Assembly (NCBI RefSeq): GCF_009938225.1
Contig: NZ_AP019658.1
Coordinates: 186,001-250,000 of the forward strand
Reading direction: 5' to 3'
Length of the DNA: 64,000 nucleotides
From: Vibrio ponticus
GTDB lineage: Bacteria > Pseudomonadota > Gammaproteobacteria > Enterobacterales > Vibrionaceae
Shown: positions 52,788-61,979 of the stretch, one piece after another
Layout of the letters: each line of letters begins with the position of its first letter
Numbering within the stretch: the stretch's first letter is position 1
The notes under the pieces: generated by a model
Seen by the model: the letters and a program-made list of their open reading frames with translations, nothing else
Database searches by the model: none
What the model was told of the DNA's origin: nothing
Made by a program: the position numbers and the translations under genes

Positions 52788-54268
52788 CTTTGCTATTACA
52801 ACCACATTTATCGCTTACTTAATCTTAATGTTAGCGATTGGTGTGATTGCTTATCAACGAACCAAAAGCTCCACAGACTACTTTCTTGGTGGTCGCTCAC
52901 TAGGTCCTTGGCCTGCGGCACTTTCTGCAGGCGCATCAGATATGAGTGGTTGGCTACTTCTAGGTCTACCTGGCTATGCATACGCAGCTGGCATTGAAGC
53001 TTTCTGGCTTGCTGGTGGTCTATTATTAGGTACTTGGGCAAACTGGTTGATTAGTGCCAAACGCCTGCGTACTTACAGCATTACGACAGATTCTCTAACG
53101 ATTCCTGAGTTCTTTGCTCGTCGTTTTAACGACAAATCAAAAATGATCCAAACCATTTCTGCGTTCTTCATTTTGCTATTCTTCCTTTTCTACACCAGTT
53201 CAGGTTTGGTTGCGGGCGGTAAGTTATTTGAGACAGTATTCGGTCTTGATTACTCAACAGCGGTAATTATCGGTACAGTATGTGTGGTTTCATACACACT
53301 ATTCGGTGGTTTCTTAGCGGTATCTTGGACTGACTTAGTGCAAGGTCTTTTGATGTCTGCGGCACTATTGATTGTACCTATCGCGACGATGCAAGGTGGT
53401 TTTGGTGACGTCGCTAACCAGCTTGAAGCGATCAACCCAGAGCTGTTGACGTTGTGGAATGACTCAAAAGGTCAACCTTTGTCAGCTATCGCGATTATCT
53501 CTTTAGCGGCTTGGGGTTTAGGTTATTTTGGTCAGCCGCATATCCTGGCGCGTTTTAAAGCAACACGCAGCAACAAAGATCTGACGACAGCTCGTCGTAT
53601 CGCGGTGATTTGGACTGCGCTATCAATGGCTGGCGCAATGATGGTTGGTATCGTAGGTTTAATCCACGTACAAAGCACAGGTAACCTGTCACTTGATGAT
53701 GGTGAGAAAATCTTCATGTTGCTGGTGAACTCTATGTTCCATCCAGTGATTGCAGGTATCTTGCTAGCTGCGATTCTGGCAGCAATCATGAGTACTGCGG
53801 ACTCGCAATTATTGGTTTCTTCATCGGCACTGGCGGAAGATTTCTACAAACAAGTAATTAAGAAAGACGCAAGCTCAGATGAGATCGTCATGGTTGGTCG
53901 TATTGCGGTAGTGGCTATTTCAATTGTGGCTCTGATCTTGGCAATGACGCCAGACAGCACGGTTCTTGGTTTGGTTTCTTACGCTTGGGCTGGTTTTGGT
54001 GCGGCGTTTGGTCCGGCAATGATTCTTAGCTTGTACTGGTCTCGTATGAACCGCAATGGCGCTCTGGCTGGTATTATCTGTCGGCGGTGTCACGATTGTT
54101 GTCTGGAAACAACTGTCTGGCGGTCTGTTCGATATGTATGAGATTGTTCCGGGAATCATTTTCTCAACGCTGGCAATCATCGGTGTTAGTTTGGCAACCG
54201 CTGAACCCGACGAGACGGTAAAAGCTCAGCACCAGAAATTCGAAAAACAACTGATTGAGCTTGATTAA
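52777..54268 (+). pseudogene. putP: Sodium/proline symporter PutP, frameshifted near the 3' end
   Basis: An SSS-family symporter that imports proline with Na+. The first 434 residues read normally (TKSSTDYFLGGRSLGPWPAA near the start, SAGASDMSGWLLLG, SWTDLVQGLLM). Then, after NGALAGI-ILE, an extra T near 54079 shifts the frame and the reading stops at 54141. In the +1 frame the expected end continues (VGGVTIVVWKQLSGGLFDMY to the stop at 54266-54268). Without the extra base the protein would be 496 residues, the family length. The frameshift removes the last membrane helix. It may be a sequencing error, a true mutation, or a recoding site. ATG 52777 has AGAGGA ahead. Confidence 0.88.
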
Positions 54269-54275
54269 TTTGATG

Positions 54276-54307
54276 ACAGCCGTAGCAAAATGTTGAGTTA
54301 CGGCTGT
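54276..54307 (+). terminator. Hairpin after putP
   Basis: ACAGCCGTA pairs with TACGGCTGT around a 14-base loop; followed by TGATTAAC, a weak T tract. Confidence 0.45.
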
Positions 54308-54342
54308 TGATTAACTACTCATTAGTTATTGCGAAATAGTTC

Positions 54343-54368
54343 AGCCCTGCTAGCAGGGCTTTTCTGTT
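54343..54368 (+). terminator. Rho-independent terminator of the put operon
   Basis: AGCCCTG-CTAG-CAGGGCT, a perfect palindrome, followed by TTTTCTG. Confidence 0.8.
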
Positions 54369-54485
54369 TTTCCACTTATATATCTACTCTACATCACACT
54401 TTTGTTTATTTTATTTCAAACGGCGGAACTGACAGCTTATAAAAGAGTCAATTCCATAGGCGAGTGAATACCAGAGGATGGAAAA

Positions 54486-54713
54486 ATGACACAAGTGTAC
54501 TGTAATTGCTGCAATAAAAAGACCGCACATAAAGTTGTTCTTAAACGAAGTGAACAAGCGGATACTTCATTGATTGGCACACTTGTTTGTTTTTTCTCAA
54601 CCGTTGTCCAGGGTGATCATTACGTGAAGATGGAAAAGCAATATCTTTGCCGTGCTTGCAATCATCAAAATACCCCAGAGCCAACTGCTATTCCTAACAT
54701 GAAAGTGGCTTAA
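54486..54713 (+). CDS. Small zinc-ribbon protein
   Basis: A 75-residue protein with two metal knuckles: YCNCCNKKT at the N-terminus and YLCRACNHQN near the C-terminus, a four-Cys zinc ribbon. A short hydrophobic stretch (SLIGTLVCFFSTVV) lies between. Function unknown; similar small proteins bind nucleic acid or partners. GAGGATGG precedes the start. It lies between the put operon and the Lrp-type gene. Confidence 0.6.
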   Translation: MTQVYCNCCNKKTAHKVVLKRSEQADTSLIGTLVCFFSTVVQGDHYVKMEKQYLCRACNHQNTPEPTAIPNMKVA

Positions 54714-54810
54714 CAAATTCTTACTCAACTGCATTGTTCAATTTGCTGTATTTGTGATTAAATTGTTTCGATAATGTTTCACGATCTAGATTGAATTAGA
54801 GCGGTATATC

Positions 54811-55278
54811 ATGGAATTAGATAGAATTGATCGCGAGATCCTCCGAATCCTCAAGGCGCACGGACGTTTGCCTATTGTCGAACTCGCTAAACGAGTAAAT
54901 CTTACCACCTCTCCTTGTTCTGACCGTGTGAAACGGCTAGAAAAAGAAAGTTATATCAAAGGCTATCATGCTGAACTGAATCCAGAAAAACTTGGTTTTG
55001 ATGTTCAGGTGTTTATCCATATTCGACTCGACCAAACCTGTTTTTCGGTATTTGAAAAGTTTGCTAAAGCAGTTGAAGAACTGCCAGAAGTTGAGGAGTG
55101 TTATTCGCTCTCTGGGGACTTTGATACCATGATCAAAGTGCGTGTCAAAAGCATGAAAGAGTACCAAGGCTTTATGTCAAAAAAATTGGGCAGCTTGCCA
55201 GGAGTGATACAGTCACGCAGTGAAGTGGTGATTGAAGAGCATAAATCGAGTATTGGTGTGAGTGCCGAACTGCTTTAA
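54811..55278 (+). CDS. Lrp/AsnC-family regulator
   Basis: A 155-residue regulator. The N-terminal HTH runs from DRIDREILRILKAHG to CSDRVKRLEKESYIKGY, and the C-terminal RAM ligand domain includes VEECYSLSGDFDTMIKVRV. Such proteins form octamers and respond to an amino acid. Its place after putP suggests a proline-responsive regulator of the put genes (PutR-type, as in several alpha-proteobacteria), by inference. Monocistronic with a good terminator. Confidence 0.85.
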   Translation: MELDRIDREILRILKAHGRLPIVELAKRVNLTTSPCSDRVKRLEKESYIKGYHAELNPEKLGFDVQVFIHIRLDQTCFSVFEKFAKAVEELPEVEECYSLSGDFDTMIKVRVKSMKEYQGFMSKKLGSLPGVIQSRSEVVIEEHKSSIGVSAELL

Positions 55279-55301
55279 ACAGAGAGCTAGGTTACGGATA
55301 C

Positions 55302-55332
55302 AATAAAGGCGAACATGTGGTTCGCCTTTATT
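55302..55332 (+). terminator. Terminator between the Lrp gene and DUF445
   Basis: AATAAAGGCGAAC pairs with GTTCGCCTTTATT around ATGTG, followed by TTTG; usable in both directions. Confidence 0.85.
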
Positions 55333-55352
55333 TTTGACAGGGGATAAATGGT

Positions 55353-56057
55353 TTATGCGATAAACGATGAAACTACGCCGATCACGCCGCCAAACACACC
55401 GCCCCAAACGACGAGCCAACCTAGGTGTTCTTTGATCATTTTTTGCACCATCTCTTTGACTAACTTTGGCGTGAGCTCGCTAAGGCGTTGATCGATGATG
55501 TTTTCGATGTTGGTTTTGATCTCATCCATCATCGCTGGCGCTTCCAATTGTTCTTTGAGTGCTTCTTTAACACTGTCGCTTTGGCTGATCTCAATAATTG
55601 ATTGCTGCATCTTTTCGACGAAAGGCTGCTTCATTGGCTGCAAAGCTTCTGCGCCGCCTAGCATGGCAAGCATGCCACCAAATGATGACTGTTCAATCAC
55701 TTCAACTAAGGAATCAAAAGCCGGGTTAAGATCCACTTTGGCGATGACAGGTTCAAGGTTTAGTGTTTTGCCTGAAGCCATTTCACTGCTGAGGAATTTG
55801 TCGATGTTCGATTCGTTAAAGAATTGCTCCATCATCAAATTCTTAATCGCGAGCTTAAATTCTTCAAAGCGCGCAGGAATAACACCAGAACCATATAAGC
55901 CTGGCACCTTTTCAAACAGCATGTGAATCGCTAACCAGTTGGTAATTGCCCCTGAAAAGGCAAATAGACCCGCGTAGTAAGCCAATTGATTATCGTACAG
56001 GTGTCCGCCCGCCAATAGGGCAAGCGCAATAATATTAGTCAGTAAGCTCTTGTTCAT
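55353..56057 (-). CDS. DUF445 membrane protein
   Basis: A 234-residue protein with two N-terminal hydrophobic helices (IIALALLAGGHLY and AYYAGLFAFSGAITNWLAIHMLF), a long amphipathic helical middle part, and a C-terminal helix (GWLVVWGGVFGGVIGVVSSFI). The motif FSGAITNWLAIHMLFEKVPGLYGSG is the DUF445 (YheB/YjiN type) landmark. Function unknown; possibly a membrane-bound scaffold. ATG 56057 was preferred to a GTG at 56063. Confidence 0.8.
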   Translation of the reverse strand: MNKSLLTNIIALALLAGGHLYDNQLAYYAGLFAFSGAITNWLAIHMLFEKVPGLYGSGVIPARFEEFKLAIKNLMMEQFFNESNIDKFLSSEMASGKTLNLEPVIAKVDLNPAFDSLVEVIEQSSFGGMLAMLGGAEALQPMKQPFVEKMQQSIIEISQSDSVKEALKEQLEAPAMMDEIKTNIENIIDQRLSELTPKLVKEMVQKMIKEHLGWLVVWGGVFGGVIGVVSSFIA

Positions 56058-56114
56058 TGTCACTACAGGTAGTTCTTGATGCGGGGGAGTATAACCAAGA
56101 GTCGCGGCAGCAAA

Positions 56115-56136
56115 AAGCCCTCATTTCAGAGGGCTT
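56115..56136 (-). terminator. Terminator after the ABC exporter gene
   Basis: AAGCCCTC pairs with GAGGGCTT; on the minus strand TTTGC follows. Confidence 0.8.
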
Positions 56137-56172
56137 GATGATCTACCTTACCTAGCAATCGCTTTAAGCGCG

Positions 56173-58008
56173 TTATTCATCATCCCCAAGGAAACCACCT
56201 GTTTGGTGCGCCCAAAGCTGAGCGTAGATACCTTGGTTCGTTAACAACTCTTGATGAGTGCCTTGCTCAACAATCTTCCCTTGGTCGAGTACAATTAAAC
56301 GATCCATCGCGGCAATTGTTGATAGACGGTGAGCGATGGCGATTACCGTTTTACCTTCCATCAACTCATTTAAGCTCTCTTGAATCGCCGCTTCCACCTC
56401 AGAGTCGAGTGCTGAAGTCGCTTCATCCAGCACAAGTAATGGTGCATCTTTGAGCAGTACTCGCGAGATGGCGATACGCTGACGTTGACCACCGGAGAGT
56501 TTTACACCACGCTCACCGACTTGCGCGTCATAGCCGACATTACCAAACGGGTCATTGAGTGTTTGGATAAAGTCATGGGCATGAGCTTGGGTGGTCGCTC
56601 GGATCAAATCTTGTTCACTGGCATCGGGTTTGCCGTAAAGAATATTCTCACGAATCGAACGATGCAGCAGTGAGGTATCTTGTGTCACCATACCAATACT
56701 GCCACGCAGCGAGTCTTGAGTTACATCAGAGATCACCTGTCCATCAATCTTAATTTGACCTTCTTCGACATCGTGGAAGCGCAAGAGTAGGTTCACTAAC
56801 GTTGATTTTCCTGCACCAGAACGACCGACTAAACCGACTTTTTCACCCGGCTTAATGTTGAGGTTAAGATTGTTGATAACGCCTTTACTCTTATCGCCGT
56901 AGTGGAAGCTGACATTGTCGAACTCAATACCACCTTGATTCACTGCGAGTGGTTTCGCGTTTGGTTGATCTTTAATATCAATCGGCTTTGATAGGGTTTT
57001 CATGCCATCTACCACGGTACCCATATTTTCGAACAGCGCACCGACTTCCCACATGATCCACATCGACATACCGTTAATGCGTAGCGCCAAGCTGATTGCG
57101 ATTGCGATGGCACCAACGCTGATGGCATTGTCCATCCATAGGTAAATTGACAAGGCGCTGATTGAGAATACCAATATGTAGTTAGTGATCTCTACTGCGA
57201 CATCAAACCCGGTCACTAAACGCATTTGACGGTAAACCGTTTTTAAAAAGCCTTGCATACCTTCTTCAGCGTATTCGGTTTCGCGATCGCTGTGAGAGAA
57301 GAGCTTAACGGTTGAGATATTGGTGTAGCTATCGACAATACGTCCGGTCATGGTTGAACGTGCATCTGCTTGTTCCGTCGCTACTTTCTTCAATTTAGGT
57401 ACAAAGTAAATCTGAATACCAATATAGGCGGCAAGCCAAACCAGCATCGGAATCATTAAGCGCCAGTCTGCTTGAGCGAGCAGCACAATCATGCTGGTAA
57501 AGTAGACGGAAACATAGACAAAAACGTCCATGCTTTTCATGACTGTTTCACGCACCGCGAGTGAGGTTTGCATCACTTTAGTTGCCACACGTCCAGCAAA
57601 GTCATCTTGGTAGAAATTGACGCTCTGTTTCAGCAAGTAACGGTGTGCCAACCAGCGGATTGACATAGGGTAGTTGCCCAAAAGCGTTTGGTGAATCAGC
57701 AATGAATAGCCAACCACCATCACTGGCATAACCACTAAAAGCAGGACACCATAGAAAATTAAATCTGCTTGGTTTTCTTGCCAAAAGGTCTCTGGATTAC
57801 TGTTTGCCAACCAGTCGACAAGGTTGCCCATTGCGCCAAACAGAGTCACCTCAACGATAGCCACTATCGTTGCCATGATCGACATGATAATCAGTGGGAT
57901 TTCAAAGCCACGGGTGTAATAACGACAGAAGGCTATGATTCCCTGAGGGGGTTGTTCCGGCTCTTGAGCTGGGAAAGGTTTGGTGAAACCTTCAAATTTC
58001 TTAAACAT
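56173..58008 (-). CDS. ABC-type exporter with fused membrane and ATPase domains
   Basis: A 611-residue half-transporter that works as a homodimer. Six helices fill residues 40-345; the ATPase follows with Walker A GRSGAGKSTLV, Q-loop MVTQDTSLL, signature LSGGQRQRIAISR, Walker B LLVLDEATSALD and the His of IAIAHRLST. It belongs to the MsbA/multidrug exporter group, but the partner substrate (lipid, drug, peptide) cannot be told. The N-terminal 20 residues are Pro/Glu-rich. Single-gene unit. Confidence 0.85.
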   Translation of the reverse strand: MFKKFEGFTKPFPAQEPEQPPQGIIAFCRYYTRGFEIPLIIMSIMATIVAIVEVTLFGAMGNLVDWLANSNPETFWQENQADLIFYGVLLLVVMPVMVVGYSLLIHQTLLGNYPMSIRWLAHRYLLKQSVNFYQDDFAGRVATKVMQTSLAVRETVMKSMDVFVYVSVYFTSMIVLLAQADWRLMIPMLVWLAAYIGIQIYFVPKLKKVATEQADARSTMTGRIVDSYTNISTVKLFSHSDRETEYAEEGMQGFLKTVYRQMRLVTGFDVAVEITNYILVFSISALSIYLWMDNAISVGAIAIAISLALRINGMSMWIMWEVGALFENMGTVVDGMKTLSKPIDIKDQPNAKPLAVNQGGIEFDNVSFHYGDKSKGVINNLNLNIKPGEKVGLVGRSGAGKSTLVNLLLRFHDVEEGQIKIDGQVISDVTQDSLRGSIGMVTQDTSLLHRSIRENILYGKPDASEQDLIRATTQAHAHDFIQTLNDPFGNVGYDAQVGERGVKLSGGQRQRIAISRVLLKDAPLLVLDEATSALDSEVEAAIQESLNELMEGKTVIAIAHRLSTIAAMDRLIVLDQGKIVEQGTHQELLTNQGIYAQLWAHQTGGFLGDDE

Positions 58009-58355
58009 ACATCATCCTAGAGCGCGGCAAAGAGATGGGCAAAGGTGCTAAATAGCCACGCGGTATCTAAATTAATCCGCTCATAACAGCACTTAGATAG
58101 AATTCAATATGTTAACGGTTTGCATATGAAAATGTAACCACAATAATAGACTTATTGGTTGAAATGGATCGCTAATTATTTCCCTCCATTATTTTGTTTA
58201 CGCGTTTTCGATATAGCAGCAAGATTTACTGTTTTATATCGAATCTGCCGATGAGATCCCTTTTTGCCCACTTAATTTACTTAAAACTCAGTAATTTTTT
58301 TGTTAGCTTTGCGGATACAATCATCTAATAATTAAAACAAATGGAGTTTGTAAAC
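58009..58355. other. Intergenic region upstream of the ABC exporter and CtlX genes
   Basis: About 345 AT-rich bases between divergent genes. A short inverted repeat CAATAA-TAGAC-TTATTG lies at 58141-58157. No gene seen. Confidence 0.45.
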
Positions 58356-59339
58356 ATGTTGCAAAAGCAAACCCTAGAAGATTTAACTAATCCAACGCTA
58401 AAAAAACAAAATGCTAACTGTGTGGTAATGGTCCCGCCAAAAGAATTTGGCTTTAACCCAGAAACCGCGAAAGACAATGAGTTTCAACAAGGTATCGCCT
58501 TAGACAATCAACAAGTGCAATTACAAGCTTTAGCTGAGTTTGAAACTATGGTTGCTCAATTGCGCGCAGCCGGTATTCAAGTGGTTGTCTTGGATTATGA
58601 GCCTAGTGAGTTGCCGACGCCTGATGCAGTATTTCCCAATAACTGGTTTAGTACCACGACACAGGGTGAATTATTCACTTTTCCAATGGCATGTGAGAAT
58701 CGCCGCCGTGAAATTCGTTTAGCTGAATTGCGCGAAACTCTCGAAATGGCGGGTCGTCACGTTGATAGTACCTATTCGTTTGAAGAACACGTAAAACATC
58801 GGGCTTATTTAGAGAGTACGGGTGTGATGATATTTGATCACATCAATAGTACCGTCTATGCCGCACTATCCCAGCGTTGTGATCGTGATGTCCTTGAGCA
58901 ATTTGCACAACAAGCGGGTTATTCACGCGTGGTTTCTTTCCAAACGGCTTTGCCGTCTGGTAAGCCCATCTATCACACCAACGTGATGTTGGCGATTGGC
59001 GAACGTTTTTGCGTCATTTGTGATGAGATTATTCCGCAATATGAACGTACGTTTGTGTTGAAATCACTGGCTAAGGACAAACAGATTATTTCCATTTCGC
59101 TGGAGCAGATGAACGCAATGTGTGGCAACGTGCTGCAATTGGAATCGGTTAATGGCGAGAAGGTGATTGCCCTGTCACAAACTGCTTATTACGCATTTAC
59201 GCAAGCCCAGCTTAACCAATTGGCAAGTCATGGGCGTTTGTTGCCGTTGGACGTCACCACCATAGAAACCGTCGGAGGTGGTAGTGTGCGTTGTATGTTG
59301 GGTGAGGTTTTCTTACCTGCACGCAGCAAGTATTTGTAG
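58356..59339 (+). CDS. CtlX-type guanidine/citrulline hydrolase (amidinotransferase fold)
   Basis: A 327-residue enzyme of the pentein (arginine deiminase / amidinotransferase) superfamily. Landmarks are CVVMVPPKEFGFNPETAKDN at the N-terminus, PDAVFPNNWFSTT near residue 92 and the C-terminal catalytic Cys in GGGSVRCMLGEVFLP. It matches the group often labelled citrulline-utilisation hydrolase CtlX; the natural substrate is not settled. ATG 58356 is preceded by TGGAG and preferred to 58341. It is followed by a strong terminator. Confidence 0.8.
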   Translation: MLQKQTLEDLTNPTLKKQNANCVVMVPPKEFGFNPETAKDNEFQQGIALDNQQVQLQALAEFETMVAQLRAAGIQVVVLDYEPSELPTPDAVFPNNWFSTTTQGELFTFPMACENRRREIRLAELRETLEMAGRHVDSTYSFEEHVKHRAYLESTGVMIFDHINSTVYAALSQRCDRDVLEQFAQQAGYSRVVSFQTALPSGKPIYHTNVMLAIGERFCVICDEIIPQYERTFVLKSLAKDKQIISISLEQMNAMCGNVLQLESVNGEKVIALSQTAYYAFTQAQLNQLASHGRLLPLDVTTIETVGGGSVRCMLGEVFLPARSKYL

Positions 59340-59373
59340 CAATGAGCATCGCATGATGACCGAGTGATAAAAC

Positions 59374-59402
59374 AAAGCCCCGCTCATTTCTGGCGGGGCT
59401 TT
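59374..59402 (+). terminator. Bidirectional terminator between ctlX-like gene and popT
   Basis: AAAGCCCCGC pairs with GCGGGGCTTT around a 9-base loop. Confidence 0.9.
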
Positions 59403-59446
59403 CTGTATTGGTTCAGGCGTGCTCTGTACGCTCAGTTGATTGTTAC

Positions 59447-60364
59447 CTAGCGTGTACGCTCAGCGTATTTCTCTAAGCCTAGTACTAAAGCAATAGCGGC
59501 TAGCATCATCACGACTGCGATACCAAGTTGAGAAGGCTGGTTAAACACGTGCTCAAACTCAAATGGAGAAAGGTTGTGTTGGATCAGCGGAACCTCTTCA
59601 CCTTTCGAGTTAGTACGCCAAGTGACCGTTTCTTTCCAAGGCCAGATCTTCGGTAGTGTGCCAATCATTAAGCCAGTTAAGAACATTAATGTGGTGTCTC
59701 GAAAGCGATTAAGCAGCCATGATAGTACGTGAGAAAAGCTTAATAAACCTAGTACGCAACCTGTTAAGAATAGCGCGAGAATCGCGATATCAAATGATTT
59801 TACCGCTGCAAGTACCGGCGTATACATGCCGATCAAGAGCAAAATAAAACTGCCTGAAATGCCCGGTAAAATCATCGCACAAATCGCAATGGCACCCGCG
59901 ATCAAAATATTAATGCTGGTTGGTTCCATATGCAGTGGTTTGAGAATCGTAATACAGTAGGCGAAAACAACACCTAGCAGTAAGAATACCCAACGACTAA
60001 TGGTCTTTTGTTCCACTTGCTTGAGGATGTGAAACACGGAAACCAGAATCAAGCCAAAGAAGAATGACCAAATTGGGATTGGGTGAGTGACGAGCAACCA
60101 AGAAATCAATTTTGCTAGTGTTGCGATACTGGTAAATACACCACCGAATAACGCAATCAGGAAGAAGCCATTGATGTGATTGAATGCCGCTTTAAAGCCG
60201 TCGCGTTTCCAGATACCCAGTAAGCTCGGGTTGATTCGACGAATACTTTCTAGCAGTGTATCGTAAATCCCCGTGATGAATGCGATTGTTCCGCCAGAGA
60301 CGCCTGGAACAACATCAGCAGCGCCCATAGCGATGCCTTTCAAAAATGTACTTAAGTAATTCAT
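59447..60364 (-). CDS. popT: Undecaprenyl-phosphate translocase PopT (DUF368)
   Basis: A 305-residue inner-membrane protein that recycles the lipid carrier C55-P from the outer to the inner leaflet for cell-wall and polysaccharide synthesis. The two inverted halves of the DUF368 fold show as GAADVVPGVSGGTIAFITG near residue 13 and AMILPGISGSFILLLIGMY near 165. Similarity to the V. cholerae DUF368 protein VCA0040, shown to have this role, is clear from the same motifs and neighbourhood. ATG 60364 was chosen; a 25-residue longer start has no homology. Confidence 0.9.
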   Translation of the reverse strand: MNYLSTFLKGIAMGAADVVPGVSGGTIAFITGIYDTLLESIRRINPSLLGIWKRDGFKAAFNHINGFFLIALFGGVFTSIATLAKLISWLLVTHPIPIWSFFFGLILVSVFHILKQVEQKTISRWVFLLLGVVFAYCITILKPLHMEPTSINILIAGAIAICAMILPGISGSFILLLIGMYTPVLAAVKSFDIAILALFLTGCVLGLLSFSHVLSWLLNRFRDTTLMFLTGLMIGTLPKIWPWKETVTWRTNSKGEEVPLIQHNLSPFEFEHVFNQPSQLGIAVVMMLAAIALVLGLEKYAERTR

Positions 60365-60542
60365 TATGATTGTCAGAGTGTTGGAATGAGCAGAGTATAC
60401 CCATCTTAGTGTCGAAAAAGTATGAAAACAGCGCGGCAAATCGCTCTGAAGTTGAGAATTTGCCTCACTAGTTTAGTTACAAAGTTTGCTCGGGTTGATT
60501 GCTTCGTTAAGTGGCAATTGGTTTAGGTAATCAAAACGTAGA

Positions 60543-61283
60543 TTATTGTAGTGATAATTTGCTGCCATCAAACTTAAGGTTCGCCAGTAGCGATTTTGCT
60601 ACTTTCTTACCATTGTCATCAAAAAAGACCCCGTATTTGCGCTTTTGTGACGCTTGTTTCGCGTTGCATACCTTGCCCGTTAATGGTCCAAATGCTTTGC
60701 CTTTACTCGCTTCTTGGCTTAAGTGTATTTCGATAGTTTCACCAATGATGAATGGACGACTTAACGAAGAGGTGACGTAGAGACAGCCGCTTTTGGACAA
60801 GTCTTTAACGTCGCAATCGATACGGTGGTTGCTACTGTGCGCTTTGGCTGATAAGTCAACTTCATAACGAGGCTCGTTACGCAGCGGTGTCGCTTGCATG
60901 GTTTGCGGAATCGACATGGCGATCATCGCAATGGGCGCTCGAATGATATGTAGGATCTGGCTGCGGAAAGTAACAATGGCACCTTCGCCACGAGGCGAGA
61001 TGGTGGATAACGTAGCCCAAAAGCCTTCTTGGAAAAAGCCTTGAAGCCTATCTTCAGTCAGCTTCGGCATCTCAATCAAAATCATTTGATTTGAGTGACT
61101 GCCAACTAAATTACTTTTGGTCACAAAGCTGGTGCCCACGGGCGTGGTAATACTGATACTGAGTTCGCGACCATGATCAAGCATGGCTAGTCCATCAATA
61201 CTTTTGAGGATCTTTTGCGAACGGTTTTGATTGTCACTTTGCTGAGCAGGTATAGTTTTGGAAGTCCCTGGAAGGGTATTCAT
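60543..61283 (-). CDS. plzD: PilZ-domain c-di-GMP receptor, PlzD type
   Basis: A 246-residue cytoplasmic protein with a YcgR-type N-terminal domain (about 25-135) and a C-terminal PilZ domain. The c-di-GMP motifs are RNEPR near residue 135 and DLSKSGC near 160. Its plan matches V. cholerae PlzD (VCA0042), whose structure with c-di-GMP is known, and the neighbouring DUF368 gene is the same as in V. cholerae. Probably affects motility or matrix production, by analogy. Confidence 0.88.
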   Translation of the reverse strand: MNTLPGTSKTIPAQQSDNQNRSQKILKSIDGLAMLDHGRELSISITTPVGTSFVTKSNLVGSHSNQMILIEMPKLTEDRLQGFFQEGFWATLSTISPRGEGAIVTFRSQILHIIRAPIAMIAMSIPQTMQATPLRNEPRYEVDLSAKAHSSNHRIDCDVKDLSKSGCLYVTSSLSRPFIIGETIEIHLSQEASKGKAFGPLTGKVCNAKQASQKRKYGVFFDDNGKKVAKSLLANLKFDGSKLSLQ

Positions 61284-61593
61284 TAAGCCACCATGATTCC
61301 GCTTGATATTTGGTATTTATTAGACTTGTTCGTTTTTATAACAAGCCAAGGGAATTGGAATACAATTCTATTTATGCTTCGCCAAGAGTCAAACAAGAAT
61401 TGTTATATATGTCAGTATAGTTATAAATTGATACATTCAAGGTGCAGATATAAGCATCATGCACGGAGAAGTGCTAATGTTGAGATTGTTAATAATAACG
61501 ATTTCATAGAGAACAGGCAGTTAAGTTGTTAATGTGATATTCGCGCTCATTTGGTTCGACGAGCTTTGTTCTCAATAACAGAGAGAGAAAATA
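61284..61593. other. Intergenic region, plzD / GNAT gene
   Basis: About 310 AT-rich bases. An ORF of 79 codons on the plus strand (61293-61532) has no ribosome site or recognisable sequence. I see nothing else. Confidence 0.45.
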
Positions 61594-61875
61594 ATGAGTA
61601 GTGCACTACTAGATGAAGATAGACAACAATTTCGAGTATTACTTGAGGGTGATCATTATGCGATCGCTAAGTACACGCTCAAAGATTCCGTTTACACGAT
61701 TACTTCGACAAAGGTGCCAGAGGCTTTACAAGGTAAAGGGTATGGTAAGGTTATGATGGAAGCCGTGTTAAGCAAAATTGAAGCGTTGGATGGCAAAGTG
61801 ATCCCTGAGTGCAGCTTTGTGGTGAGTTACCTGGAGAGAAATCCGCAGTGGCAGCATCTTAGGGCTGAGAATTGA
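61594..61875 (+). CDS. Small GNAT acetyltransferase, YjdJ type
   Basis: A 93-residue single-domain N-acetyltransferase of the short Acetyltransf_CG family. The acetyl-CoA loop is VPEALQGKGYGKVMMEAVL near residue 38 and the C-terminal motif is VIPECSFVVSYLERNPQW. Substrate unknown. GAGAGAGA precedes the start. It converges with the next GNAT gene. Confidence 0.8.
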   Translation: MSSALLDEDRQQFRVLLEGDHYAIAKYTLKDSVYTITSTKVPEALQGKGYGKVMMEAVLSKIEALDGKVIPECSFVVSYLERNPQWQHLRAEN

Positions 61876-61899
61876 GAATAAGATTCGAGAGTTTAGAAT

Positions 61900-61920
61900 T
61901 TAGAGCTTAGAGCTTAGAGC
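61900..61920 (+). repeat. Three tandem copies of a 7-base unit
   Basis: TTAGAGC is repeated three times just after the GNAT stop codon, with partial copies on both sides. Then GAGGGC (61924-61929) can pair with GCCCTC (61952-61957), a possible shared terminator for the convergent GNAT genes. Confidence 0.6.
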
Positions 61921-61979
61921 TGAGAGGGCATAGTGGCTTTTAGTCGTGCTACGCCCTCATAGTATTGCGACACAGCGTA

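Noticed and set aside
54056..54268. Separate 70-codon gene after putP
   Set aside because: Its sequence is the normal C-terminal tail of PutP in a shifted frame, so it belongs to putP.
61293..61532. 79-codon ORF between plzD and the small GNAT gene
   Set aside because: AT-rich, odd composition, no ribosome site, no family resemblance.
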